Positions 55,760-64,000 of a stretch of 64,000 nt of DNA are shown here, in pieces. A model generated the notes under the pieces. The model was not told where the DNA came from and ran no database searches. It saw only the letters and a program-made list of their open reading frames with translations. Origin of the DNA: Pseudomonas sp. MAG733B (GTDB lineage Bacteria > Pseudomonadota > Gammaproteobacteria > Pseudomonadales > Pseudomonadaceae). Every line of letters starts with the position of its first letter. Positions within the stretch are counted from its first letter, which is position 1. Location of the stretch: assembly GCF_036884845.1 (NCBI RefSeq), contig NZ_CP145732.1, positions 310,001 to 374,000 on the forward strand. Reading direction: 5' to 3'. The translations under genes and the position numbers were made by a program.

Positions 55760-57052
55760 ATGAACGCCCGTGCCCAGCACACTGCCTCCTATTACGCTGA
55801 CAGCAGCCTGCCGCAGCCGGATCATCCGGTGCTCACAGGGGATCTGGTGGCCGATGTGTGCGTGGTTGGTGGCGGTTTCTCGGGGTTGAACACGGCGCTG
55901 GAACTCGCCGAGCGCGGCCTCAGCGTGGTGCTGCTCGAAGCTCACAAGATCGGTTGGGGCGCCAGCGGACGCAACGGCGGGCAGTTGATTCGCGGCGTCG
56001 GCCACGGCCTCGATCAGTTCGCCAACGTAATCGGCGCGGACGGTGTGCGTCAGATGAAACTCATGGGGCTTGAAGCCGTGGAAATCGTCCGACAGCGGGT
56101 CGAGCGTTTTCAGATTCCCTGCGACTTGACCTGGGGCTACTGCGACCTGGCCAACAAGCCCCGAGACCTTGAAGGTTTTGCCGAAGATGCCGAAGAACTG
56201 CGCAGCCTCGGTTATCGCTATGAAACCCGACTGCTGCAAGCCAGCGAAATGCATACCGTCGTCGGTTCCAAGCGCTACGTCGGCGGTTTGATCGACATGG
56301 GCTCCGGACACCTGCATCCGCTGAACCTGGCGCTGGGTGAAGCGGCTGCCGCACAGCAACTGGGCGTGCAACTGTTCGAACAATCCACCGTCACGCGCAT
56401 CGATTACGGCCCCGAGGTCAAAGTGCATACCGCTCAAGGCTCGGTTCGTGCGAATACGCTGGTACTGGGCTGCAATGCCTACCTCAACCACCTCAATCCC
56501 GAGCTGAGCGGCAAGGTTCTGCCCGCCGGCAGCTACATCATCGCCACCGAACCTTTGAGCGAAGAACTGGCGCACTGTCTTCTACCGCAGAACATGGCGG
56601 TGTGCGACCAACGGGTGGCGCTTGATTACTACCGACTCTCGGCGGACCGTCGCTTGCTGTTTGGTGGTGCCTGCCATTACTCGGGACGCGACCCGAAAGA
56701 CATCGCGGCTTACATGCGGCCGAAGATGCTGGAGGTCTTTCCACAACTGGGCGACGTGAGGATCGACTATCAATGGGGTGGCATGATCGGCATCGGCGCC
56801 AATCGTTTGCCGCAGATCGGTCGACTCAAGGATCATCCGAATGTGTATTACGCCCAGGCTTATTCAGGGCATGGCGTGAATGCCACGCACCTGGCGGGCA
56901 AGTTGCTGGCCGAGGCCATCAGCGGTCAGCACAGCGGTGGTTTCGATTTGTTTGCCAAGGTGCCTCACATTACCTTCCCGGGTGGAAAGCATCTGCGTTC
57001 GCCGTTGTTGGCGTTGGGGATGCTTTGGCATCGGCTTAAAGAGCTGACCTGA
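55760..57052 (+). CDS. Gamma-glutamylpolyamine oxidase-type FAD oxidoreductase (PauB/PuuB-like)
   Basis: A 430-residue FAD enzyme of the DAO family: DVCVVGGGFSGLNTALELAE binds FAD, then WGASGRNGGQLIRG, and SGHGVNATHLAGKLLAEA at the C-terminus. This is the PuuB/PauB type, which oxidises gamma-glutamyl-putrescine to the aldehyde. In PAO1 PauB4 (PA5309, from memory) lies at this position, just after dadR. ATG 55760 has AGGA eight bases upstream; 55751 is too close to it. Confidence 0.85.
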   Translation: MNARAQHTASYYADSSLPQPDHPVLTGDLVADVCVVGGGFSGLNTALELAERGLSVVLLEAHKIGWGASGRNGGQLIRGVGHGLDQFANVIGADGVRQMKLMGLEAVEIVRQRVERFQIPCDLTWGYCDLANKPRDLEGFAEDAEELRSLGYRYETRLLQASEMHTVVGSKRYVGGLIDMGSGHLHPLNLALGEAAAAQQLGVQLFEQSTVTRIDYGPEVKVHTAQGSVRANTLVLGCNAYLNHLNPELSGKVLPAGSYIIATEPLSEELAHCLLPQNMAVCDQRVALDYYRLSADRRLLFGGACHYSGRDPKDIAAYMRPKMLEVFPQLGDVRIDYQWGGMIGIGANRLPQIGRLKDHPNVYYAQAYSGHGVNATHLAGKLLAEAISGQHSGGFDLFAKVPHITFPGGKHLRSPLLALGMLWHRLKELT

Positions 57053-57078
57053 AAGATTGCCGCTGTTTTGGCGGGCCC

Positions 57079-57171
57079 CATCGCGGGCAAGCCCGCTCCC
57101 ACAGAATGTGGTTGTGAACACAAATACTGTGAACACCAGCAATTACTGTGGGAGCGGGCTTGCCCGCGATG
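57079..57171. repeat. REP pair (REPIN)
   Basis: Inverted arms ATCGCGGGCAAGCCCGCTCC and GTGGGAGCGGGCTTGCCCGC. Confidence 0.9.
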
Positions 57172-57195
57172 AGGCCCTAAAGAACACCGCAAAAC

Positions 57196-57441
57196 TCAGA
57201 TCCGCCAGAAAGGCTTGAGCCCCTCATCCCTCGCCTGCTCCCGCGTCAACCCGATATCCTTCAGTTGGTCTGGCGTCAGTGCCAGCAACGCCTTGCGCGT
57301 GTGCAGGCGTTGCCAGAACAGATCCCAGCGACTCAGGCCGGACGGCGCGTTGCGCATGAGCGCATGGCGTGCATTGTCCTTTTGCCCTGTCTCCAGTTCC
57401 TGACTGTGTAACGTCAGCCGCACATCGCTCAAACCGTTCAT
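57196..57441 (-). CDS. DUF1127 domain protein
   Basis: An 81-residue protein with the DUF1127 C-terminal motif LLALTPDQLKDIGLTREQA. Short DUF1127 proteins are Arg-rich and in some bacteria control phosphate and carbon metabolism by binding RNA. The gene is divergent from the MocR regulator gene. Confidence 0.85.
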   Translation of the reverse strand: MNGLSDVRLTLHSQELETGQKDNARHALMRNAPSGLSRWDLFWQRLHTRKALLALTPDQLKDIGLTREQARDEGLKPFWRI

Positions 57442-57505
57442 TTTGAATGCTCCTGTTTACTTGGGTAGCCAGAGATTCCATGATGCGCAAACAGGGAAAA
57501 GCATT

Positions 57506-57542
57506 ACAGATTCAAAGCACCTGTATTATTTCCATACAGATT
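57506..57542. promoter_or_regulatory. Candidate MocR operator
   Basis: Inverted repeat CTGTATTATTTCCATACAG at 57521-57539, overlapped by direct repeats ACAGATT at 57506-57512 and 57536-57542 spaced 30 bases. MocR regulators typically bind such direct repeats near their own gene. Confidence 0.4.
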
Positions 57543-57620
57543 TGCTGTTTTTTGCTCTGAATCTTGAATTTTTGCCTCATCTGTACTGGTTAACCGAATC
57601 ACTCAATCCGAGACTGCGCC

Positions 57621-59054
57621 ATGACCCTTTACGTCAACCTCGCCGAATTGCTCGGCACGCGTATCGAACAGGGCTTCTATCGCCCCGGTGACCGGCTACC
57701 GTCGGTGCGGGCGCTGAGCGTCGAGCATGGGGTCAGCCTGAGCACGGTGCAGCAGGCCTATCGGGTGCTGGAAGACAGCGGGCTGGCCATGCCAAGGCCC
57801 AAGTCCGGGTACTTCGTTCCGGTCAGTCGCGAACTGCCGGAGCTGCCGGCGGTTGGCCGCCCGGCGCAACGGCCTGTGGATATCTCGCAATGGGATCAAG
57901 TGCTGGAGTTGATTCGCGCCGTACCGCGCAAAGACGTGGTGCAACTGGGCCGCGGCATGCCCGACATCACCAGCCCGACCATGAAACCGCTGCTGCGCGA
58001 CCTCGCCCGGATCAGCCGTCGGCAAGACATGCCCGGCCTGTATTACGACAACATCCACGGCAACCTCGAACTGCGCGAGCAAATCGCCCGCCTGATGCTC
58101 GATTCCGGCTGTCAATTGGGCCCCGGCGATCTGGTAGTGACCACCGGTTGCCACGAAGCGCTGTCCACCAGCATCCGCGCCATCTGCGAGCCGGGCGACA
58201 TCGTGGCCGTGGATTCGCCGAGCTTTCACGGCGCCATGCAGACCCTCAAGGGGTTGGGCATGAAGGCGCTGGAAATCCCCACGGACCCGCTCACCGGAAT
58301 CAGTCTCGAAGCACTGGAGTTGGCCCTGGAACAATGGCCGATCAGGGCCATACAGTTGACGCCAAACTGCAACAACCCGCTGGGCTACATCATGCCGGAG
58401 TCGCGCAAACGCTCGTTGTTGACGCTCGCACAGCGTTTCGACGTGGCTATCATCGAAGACGATGTGTATGGCGAACTGGCCTATACCTATCCGCGCCCGC
58501 GCACGATCAAATCTTTTGACGAAGACGGCCGCGTCCTGTTGTGCAGTTCCTTTTCCAAAACCCTGGCGCCGGGCCTGCGCATCGGCTGGGTCGCACCGGG
58601 GCGATATCTGGAACGGGTGCTGCACATGAAATACATCAGCACCGGCTCCACCGCGCCGCAACCGCAGATCGCCATCGCCGAATTCCTCAAGGGTGGTCAC
58701 TTCGAACCGCATTTGCGGCGGATGCGCACGCAATACCAGCGCAATCGCGACGCAATGATCGATTGGGTCACGCGCTATTTCCCCGCCGGCACCCGCGCCA
58801 GCCGTCCGCAAGGCAGCTTCATGCTGTGGGTCGAACTGCCGGAAGGCTTCGACACCCTGAAACTGAATCGTGCCTTGCACGATCAGGGCGTACAGATTGC
58901 CGTCGGCAGCATCTTTTCCGCCTCGGGCAAATACCGCAATTGCCTGCGCATGAACTACGCTGCCAAACCAACGGCACAGATTGAAGAAGCCGTGCGCAAG
59001 GTCGGCGCCGCCGCCATCAAACTGCTGGCGGAAACCGACGGGCTGACCGACTGA
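57621..59054 (+). CDS. MocR family GntR/aminotransferase regulator
   Basis: A 477-residue protein: N-terminal GntR winged helix (ARIEQGFYRPGDRLPSVRAL-like region with STVQQAYRVLEDSGL) and a C-terminal aminotransferase fold I domain with the PLP lysine in SSFSKTLAPGLRIGW. MocR/PdxR-type regulators use PLP to sense effectors. No obvious enzyme operon follows; the divergent DUF1127 gene or the phospholipase D downstream could be targets. Confidence 0.9.
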   Translation: MTLYVNLAELLGTRIEQGFYRPGDRLPSVRALSVEHGVSLSTVQQAYRVLEDSGLAMPRPKSGYFVPVSRELPELPAVGRPAQRPVDISQWDQVLELIRAVPRKDVVQLGRGMPDITSPTMKPLLRDLARISRRQDMPGLYYDNIHGNLELREQIARLMLDSGCQLGPGDLVVTTGCHEALSTSIRAICEPGDIVAVDSPSFHGAMQTLKGLGMKALEIPTDPLTGISLEALELALEQWPIRAIQLTPNCNNPLGYIMPESRKRSLLTLAQRFDVAIIEDDVYGELAYTYPRPRTIKSFDEDGRVLLCSSFSKTLAPGLRIGWVAPGRYLERVLHMKYISTGSTAPQPQIAIAEFLKGGHFEPHLRRMRTQYQRNRDAMIDWVTRYFPAGTRASRPQGSFMLWVELPEGFDTLKLNRALHDQGVQIAVGSIFSASGKYRNCLRMNYAAKPTAQIEEAVRKVGAAAIKLLAETDGLTD

Positions 59055-59118
59055 CTGACCTTTCTGCGGATACCAGCGTCCATATGCCAACGACCGCCGC
59101 CAAACGGAACGACCCCAC

Positions 59119-60687
59119 GTGAGAGTCAGACAGCCGCTGCTTGCTCTTGTGTTACTTGCTTCGTTCCTCGGCGGCTGCGCCAGTCTCGACGTGCAGCGCG
59201 AACCGAGCCAGGCCTTGCCGGCAAGCGCCTCGGCATTCGGCCGTTCGGTCCAGGCACAGGCCGCGCCTTATGAAGGCAAATCGGGTTTCCGCCTGCTCTC
59301 AGACAGCACCGAAGCCTTCACGGCCCGCGCCGAGCTGATTCGCAACGCCCAGGCCAGCCTCGATTTGCAGTACTACATCGTGCACGACGGCATCAGCACG
59401 CGAATGCTGGTGGAAGAAATCCTCAAGGCCGCCGACCGTGGCGTGCGCGTACGCATTCTGCTCGACGACACCACCAGCGACGGTCTGGACCGCACCATCG
59501 CCACCCTCGCGGCGCATCCACAGATTCAGATTCGCGTGTTCAACCCGCTGCACCTTGGCCGCAGCACCGGCGTCACGCGCACCATAGGCCGCCTGTTCAA
59601 CCTGTCGCAGCAACACCGACGCATGCACAACAAGCTGTGGCTGGCGGACAACAGCATGGCCATCGTCGGCGGGCGCAATCTGGGGGACGAGTATTTCGAT
59701 GCCGAGGCCAACATGAACTTCACCGACATCGACATGCTCGGTGTCGGGCCGGTCGCCGAGCAGTTGGGACACAGTTTCGACCAGTACTGGAACAGCGCCC
59801 TGAGCAAACCGATCGATGCGTTTGTATCCAGCAAACCGACCGCCCAGGATCTGCAAAACACCCGAACCCGACTGGAAGAATCCCTGGAGGAATCGCGCAA
59901 ACAGAATCACGCGCTCTACCAGCAGTTGATGGCTTTCAAAACCGAGCCGCGCCTGGATATCTGGCGCAAAGAACTGATCTGGGCCTGGAACCAGGCATTA
60001 TGGGACGCGCCGAGCAAAGTGCTGGCCAAGGGCGAACCCAATCCCCAGTTGTTGCTGACCACCCAATTGGCGCCGGAGCTTGAGGGTGTCAGCAAAGAAC
60101 TGGTGATGATCTCCGCCTACTTCGTGCCCGGCCAGCCGGGGCTGGTTTACCTGACCGGGCGCGCCGATGCCGGGGTGTCGGTACGACTGCTGACCAACTC
60201 ACTGGAGGCCACTGACGTACCGGCCGTGCATGGCGGCTACGCGCCGTATCGCAAGGCGTTGCTGGAGCACGGCGTGCAGCTCTTTGAATTGCGCCGCCAG
60301 CCCGGCGATAAGAGTGGTAGCGGGCCTCGGCTGTTTTCAACCAAGTCCTATGGCGATTCCGATTCCAGCCTGCACAGTAAGGCGATCATCTTCGACCAGC
60401 AGAAATCCTTCATCGGTTCATTCAACTTCGACCCGCGCTCGGTGCTATGGAACACCGAAGTCGGGGTGCTGGTGGACAGCCCTGAGCTCGCGGCCCGCGT
60501 CCGCGAACTGGCGTTGCAGGGCATGGCGCCGACCCTGAGTTATCAGGCGAAACTGGAGAATGACCAAGTGGTATGGGTGACCGAAGACGACGGCAAAATG
60601 CACACCCTGACCAAGGAACCAGGCAGTTGGTGGCGACGCTTCAATGCCTGGCTGAGCAACACGGTTGGCTTGGAGCGGATGCTCTAG
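59119..60687 (+). CDS. Phospholipase D family lipoprotein (ClsC/YmdC-like)
   Basis: A 522-residue predicted lipoprotein: signal peptide with lipobox LGGC, two HKD motifs (MHNKLWLADNSMAIVGGRN and LHSKAIIFDQQKSFIGSFNFD). It could be a cardiolipin synthase-like or phospholipase D enzyme acting in the envelope. It starts with GTG 59119. Its stop overlaps the stop of the convergent MFS gene by 4 bases. Confidence 0.88.
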   Translation: MRVRQPLLALVLLASFLGGCASLDVQREPSQALPASASAFGRSVQAQAAPYEGKSGFRLLSDSTEAFTARAELIRNAQASLDLQYYIVHDGISTRMLVEEILKAADRGVRVRILLDDTTSDGLDRTIATLAAHPQIQIRVFNPLHLGRSTGVTRTIGRLFNLSQQHRRMHNKLWLADNSMAIVGGRNLGDEYFDAEANMNFTDIDMLGVGPVAEQLGHSFDQYWNSALSKPIDAFVSSKPTAQDLQNTRTRLEESLEESRKQNHALYQQLMAFKTEPRLDIWRKELIWAWNQALWDAPSKVLAKGEPNPQLLLTTQLAPELEGVSKELVMISAYFVPGQPGLVYLTGRADAGVSVRLLTNSLEATDVPAVHGGYAPYRKALLEHGVQLFELRRQPGDKSGSGPRLFSTKSYGDSDSSLHSKAIIFDQQKSFIGSFNFDPRSVLWNTEVGVLVDSPELAARVRELALQGMAPTLSYQAKLENDQVVWVTEDDGKMHTLTKEPGSWWRRFNAWLSNTVGLERML

Positions 60688-61829
60688 GCCGGTTCGGCCA
60701 CCACGCCGAACGCTCCCTGCCGCGACACCAGAATCACCAGACCAAACGCCCCCGCTGCCATCAACAACGGCAACGCATGCCCGCTGATCCATTGGCTGCC
60801 GGCACCGGCGATCAACGGCCCGAGCAGGCAGCCGACGCCCCACAACTGCGCGATGTGCGCGTTGGCCCGAACCAGCGCATCGTCGCGATAACGCTCGCCA
60901 ATCAGGATCAATGACAAGGTAAACAAACCGCCGGCACTGGCGCCGAACAACACCCACAACGGCCAGATCAGCAGAGTGTCGATCAGCAGCGGAATCGCCA
61001 GGCTCGACACCAGCAGGACGACCGCACAGCCTGTAAACAACGAGCGCCGCGATACGCGATCCGCCAGCGCGCCAATCGGCAATTGCAGCAAGGCATCGCC
61101 GACCACCACCGTGCTGACCATCGCCAAGGCGATTTCCGTGGTGAAGCCCTGGCGCAGGCAATACACCGGTAGCAGCGTCAGGATCATCGCTTCAAACGCC
61201 GCGAACAGCGACACCGCCCAGGCAATCGCCGGCAGGCCACGGCAGAACGTCAGCAGATCACCGAAGGTCACACTGCACGCTTCACTGCTGGGCGCACCGC
61301 TGCGACCCAGCAACAGGAACGGTGCCGCCACCAGCAAACCGACTCCGACCCAGAAACCGTAATCGTGCTCGGTGCCCAGAACGCCCAACAGGATCGGCCC
61401 GGCCAATTGGCTCAGCGCATAACTGCTGCCGTACAGCGCCACCAACCGACCACGCCACTCCTCGACCACCAGTTGGTTGATCCAGCTTTCGCCGAGGATG
61501 AACACCAGGGTCAGGATCACCCCGATCATCAAGCGCAGTACCAGCCAAATCGGATAGCTCGGCAACAGCGCCAGCAAACCAATGGACACGGCACCCGCCC
61601 ACAGGCACAGGCGCATCAGATTGGCCGTACCCAGGCGCGCTGCCAGATGGCTGGAAATCTTTGCGCCCAGCAACACGCCAATGGCCGGCATCGCCGCCAT
61701 GACGCCAATGGCAAACGAGCCGTAGCCCCAGCTTTCCAGACGAAACGACACCAGCGGCATGCTGACGCCCAGGGCCAGGCCAACACTCAAGACAGACGCC
61801 AACACGGCGAAATACGTCGCCCAACGCAT
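60684..61829 (-). CDS. MFS transporter (YcaD-like)
   Basis: A 381-residue major facilitator with about 12 hydrophobic segments (MRWATYFAVLASVLSVGLAL, LVVEEWRGRLVALYGSSYAL). YcaD/TetA-related members export varied small molecules; substrate unknown. It converges on the phospholipase gene, with a tail overlap of 4 bases. Confidence 0.85.
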   Translation of the reverse strand: MRWATYFAVLASVLSVGLALGVSMPLVSFRLESWGYGSFAIGVMAAMPAIGVLLGAKISSHLAARLGTANLMRLCLWAGAVSIGLLALLPSYPIWLVLRLMIGVILTLVFILGESWINQLVVEEWRGRLVALYGSSYALSQLAGPILLGVLGTEHDYGFWVGVGLLVAAPFLLLGRSGAPSSEACSVTFGDLLTFCRGLPAIAWAVSLFAAFEAMILTLLPVYCLRQGFTTEIALAMVSTVVVGDALLQLPIGALADRVSRRSLFTGCAVVLLVSSLAIPLLIDTLLIWPLWVLFGASAGGLFTLSLILIGERYRDDALVRANAHIAQLWGVGCLLGPLIAGAGSQWISGHALPLLMAAGAFGLVILVSRQGAFGVVAEPA

Positions 61830-61876
61830 GTTCCACGCTCCTGTGGATTGTTATTTTTTGGTTCACACAAACAAAT

Positions 61877-61964
61877 GTGGGAGCGGGCTTGCTCGCGAAG
61901 AGGCCATCACATCCAACATTAACGTTGGCTGTTACGGCGCCTTCGCGAGCAAGCCCGCTCCCAC
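61877..61964. repeat. REP pair (REPIN)
   Basis: Inverted arms GTGGGAGCGGGCTTGCTCGC and GCGAGCAAGCCCGCTCCCAC with a short AACATTAACGTT palindrome inside. Confidence 0.92.
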
Positions 61965-62017
61965 ATGGGATCTTCGTCGTTCAGGAGCCCGATTGACTAT
62001 CGGGCTCCCTCATTGAC

Positions 62018-63511
62018 TTACAACTTGATCCAGGTCGCCTTCAGCTCGGTGTACTTGTCGAACGCGTGCAGCGACTTGTCGCGACCGTTGCCGGACTGCT
62101 TGAAGCCACCGAACGGTGCCGTCATGTCGCCGCCGTCATACTGGTTGACCCACACGCTACCAGCACGCAATGCGCGGGCGGTGAGGTGGGCCTTGGAGAT
62201 GTCGGCAGTCCAGACCGCAGCGGCCAGACCGTACGGCGTGTCGTTGGCGATTGCGACCGCTTCTTCAGCATTGTCGAAGGTAATCACCGACAGTACTGGG
62301 CCGAAGATTTCTTCCTGAGCGATTTTCATCGCGTTGCTCACACCGTCGAAAATCGTCGGCTCAACATACGTGCCGCCCGTTTCCTGCAGGATGCGCTTGC
62401 CGCCAGCGACCAGTTTGGCGCCGTCGGTGTGGCCCGACTCGATGTAAGACAGCACGGTGTTCATCTGCTGGGTATCCACCAGCGCACCGACGTTGGTCGC
62501 CGGGTCCAATGGGTTGCCCGGCTTCCAGGTTTTCAGCGCCTCGATCACCAGCGGCAGGAATTTGTCCTTGATCGAACGCTCCACCAACAGGCGCGAACCG
62601 GCGGTGCAGACTTCGCCCTGGTTGAAAGCGATGGCACCGGCAGCGGCTTCGGCAGCCTCTTGCAGGTTCGGCGCATCGGCGAACACGATGTTCGGGCTCT
62701 TGCCACCGGCTTCGAGCCAGACGCGCTTCATGTTCGATTCGCCGGAGTAGATCAGCAGTTGCTTGGCGATCTTGGTCGAACCGGTGAACACCAGGGTGTC
62801 GACATCGTTATGCAGGGCCAAAGCCTTGCCGACAGTGTGACCGTAACCTGGCAGTACGTTCAGCACGCCTTTCGGGATGCCGGCTTCAACGGCCAGCGCG
62901 GCGATGCGGATGGCGGTCAGCGGCGATTTTTCCGACGGCTTGAGGATCACCGAGTTACCGGTGGACAGCGCCGGGCCGAGTTTCCAGCACGCCATCATCA
63001 GCGGGAAGTTCCACGGCACGATGGCGCCCACCACGCCGACCGGCTCGCGGGTCACCAGACCCAGCTGATCGTGCGGAGTAGCGGCTACTTCGTCGTAGAT
63101 CTTGTCGATGGCTTCGCCGCTCCAGCTCAGGGCTTGCGCCGCGCCGGGAACGTCGATGTACAGGGAGTCGCTGATCGGCTTGCCCATGTCCAGGGTTTCA
63201 AGCAGGGCCAACTCTTCGGCGTGCTGCTTGAGCAGGCCGGCGAAACGGATCATGGTGGATTTGCGTTTGGTCGGCGCCAGGCGCGACCAGACGCCGGAAT
63301 TGAAGGTGGCGCGAGCGTTTTCCACAGCGCGCTGGGCATCGGCGGCGTCACAGCTGGCAATCTTGCCCAGCAGACGGCCATCGACCGGGCTGATGCACTC
63401 GAAGGTCTCGGCGGAGACAGCGTCGGTGTATTCGCCGTTGATGTAGGCACGGCCTTCGATCTTCAGATCGCGAGCACGTTGTTCCCAGTCGGCACGAGTC
63501 AGGGTGGTCAT
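62018..63511 (-). CDS. pauC: Aldehyde dehydrogenase PauC/KauB-like
   Basis: A 497-residue NAD(P)-dependent aldehyde dehydrogenase. The general base Glu is in WLEAGGKSPNIVFAD and the catalytic Cys in NQGEVCTAGSR. It matches PuuC/KauB, which oxidises gamma-glutamyl-aminobutyraldehyde and guanidinobutyraldehyde; PAO1 has pauC (PA5312, as I recall) here. It works after the PauB-like oxidase at 55760 and should be controlled by PauR. Confidence 0.88.
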   Translation of the reverse strand: MTTLTRADWEQRARDLKIEGRAYINGEYTDAVSAETFECISPVDGRLLGKIASCDAADAQRAVENARATFNSGVWSRLAPTKRKSTMIRFAGLLKQHAEELALLETLDMGKPISDSLYIDVPGAAQALSWSGEAIDKIYDEVAATPHDQLGLVTREPVGVVGAIVPWNFPLMMACWKLGPALSTGNSVILKPSEKSPLTAIRIAALAVEAGIPKGVLNVLPGYGHTVGKALALHNDVDTLVFTGSTKIAKQLLIYSGESNMKRVWLEAGGKSPNIVFADAPNLQEAAEAAAGAIAFNQGEVCTAGSRLLVERSIKDKFLPLVIEALKTWKPGNPLDPATNVGALVDTQQMNTVLSYIESGHTDGAKLVAGGKRILQETGGTYVEPTIFDGVSNAMKIAQEEIFGPVLSVITFDNAEEAVAIANDTPYGLAAAVWTADISKAHLTARALRAGSVWVNQYDGGDMTAPFGGFKQSGNGRDKSLHAFDKYTELKATWIKL

Positions 63512-63636
63512 GCGAGTGTCCTCCTCTTATTGAATACGACACCCGCGATCTTCGCGGGCGCTGTCAGGAATTCTGCCCGGCCAGCCTGCTTTCGGCCCAA
63601 GGCAACCGTCACCCTAAACCAGCGGCAGGTGAAGTT

Positions 63637-63694
63637 TCAATATATTTGACATATCGCCGGCAAACGGCCTTGCGATGTTCATTTTAATAAACAT
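63637..63694. promoter_or_regulatory. Two candidate PuuR/PauR boxes upstream of pauC and cupin gene
   Basis: ATGTTCATTTTAATAAACAT (63675-63694) is a near-perfect palindrome; its minus strand reads AAAATGAACAT. TCAATATATTTGACA (63637-63651) is a second box. E. coli PuuR sites have consensus AAAATATAATGAACA as I recall; the two match at about 11 and 10 of 15 bases. Distance to pauC fits a repressor site. Confidence 0.45.
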
Positions 63695-63745
63695 AGACTT
63701 TGGGCTGACCAACCACTCGCGCCGTAAATACGGGAGATAAAAACA

Positions 63746-64000
63746 ATGAGCATCCAGAACGTCGTCGACTTCAGCCAAGCCACCACCGCCGCCGAGCGCT
63801 ACCGCCCGGACCCGGCCAAAGTGCTCAAGGGCGACCCGGAGCAAGCGGTCTACAACCACTACAACAGCCCGTGCGGCCAGTTGAACGCAGGTGTGTGGGA
63901 AGGCGCCGTCGGCCAGTGGACGGTGAATTTCACCGAGCATGAATATTGCGAGATCGTGCAGGGCGTTTCCGTGCTGCGTGACAGCGATGGCAACAGCAAG
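63746..64000 (+). CDS. Cupin domain protein, N-terminal part
   Basis: The first 85 codons (MSIQNVVDFSQATTAAERYR..); the gene runs off the right edge. The visible part reads GVWEGAVGQWTVNFTEHEYCEIVQG, the start of a DUF861/EutQ-type cupin, a likely metal-binding or carbohydrate-binding fold. Ribosome site GGGAGAT lies upstream. It is divergent from pauC, which suggests a link to polyamine metabolism. Confidence 0.82.
   Translation, partial: MSIQNVVDFSQATTAAERYRPDPAKVLKGDPEQAVYNHYNSPCGQLNAGVWEGAVGQWTVNFTEHEYCEIVQGVSVLRDSDGNSK

Overview
The window is chromosomal DNA from a Pseudomonas of the P. fluorescens type. Evidence: high-GC coding sequence, abundant Pseudomonas REP/REPIN repeats, AlgP with its KPAA-repeat tail, AlgQ, SutA, DadX/DadA/DadR, and a gene order that, as far as I remember, follows P. 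aeruginosa PAO1 from about PA5247 to PA5313. It is almost entirely core genome. No tRNA, rRNA, CRISPR array, IS element or prophage was found.

Layout. 1-7 kb: start of a YaiI/YqxD gene, a cytochrome c-FTR1 iron permease, then a cluster of envelope proteins (two tandem COG3014 lipoproteins, YcfL, LpoB and an LpoB-like secreted protein). 7-22 kb: LysE exporter, small MscS channel, ABC-F protein YheS, TIGR02444 protein, AlgP, FKBP isomerase, AlgQ, DsbB-type protein, the algR-hemC-hemD-hemX-hemY string, and argH. The sensor kinase gene algZ, expected between algR and argH, is missing except for a C-terminal scrap. 22-35 kb: GST, small proteins, CyaA, Rnk, DUF1289, CyaY, the lptM-lysA-dapF-DUF484-xerC-HAD run, SutA, YjbQ, amtB-glnK, ubiK. 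35.6-37.2 kb: a small variable spot holding a cloverleaf-like RNA element, a broken BRO-like gene, a higBA toxin-antitoxin pair whose toxin lacks a normal start codon, and a scrap resembling an abortive-infection protein. 37-50 kb: YifB, chemoreceptor, LysR regulator, MATE pump, GGDEF/EAL protein, Rep helicase, xanthine phosphoribosyltransferase, acetyl-CoA hydrolase-type enzyme, cytochrome c5. 51-64 kb: polyamine and D-alanine catabolism (PauR-like regulator, dadX-ridA-dadA with divergent dadR, PauB-like oxidase, PauC-like aldehyde dehydrogenase, cupin), plus a MocR regulator, a phospholipase D lipoprotein and an MFS transporter.

How the genes work together. hemCDXY form one translationally coupled heme string downstream of algR. 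glnK-amtB form the ammonium-sensing pair. dadA converts D-alanine to pyruvate, dadX supplies D-alanine from L-alanine and ridA probably clears the imine intermediate, with dadR as regulator. PauB-like and PauC-like enzymes with PauR form the gamma-glutamyl polyamine route, and two PuuR-like boxes lie between the dehydrogenase and the cupin gene. The most unusual signals are the RNA element at 35.8-36.0 kb, the loss of algZ, the start-less higB, and the hairpin-rich leader of the second COG3014 gene.
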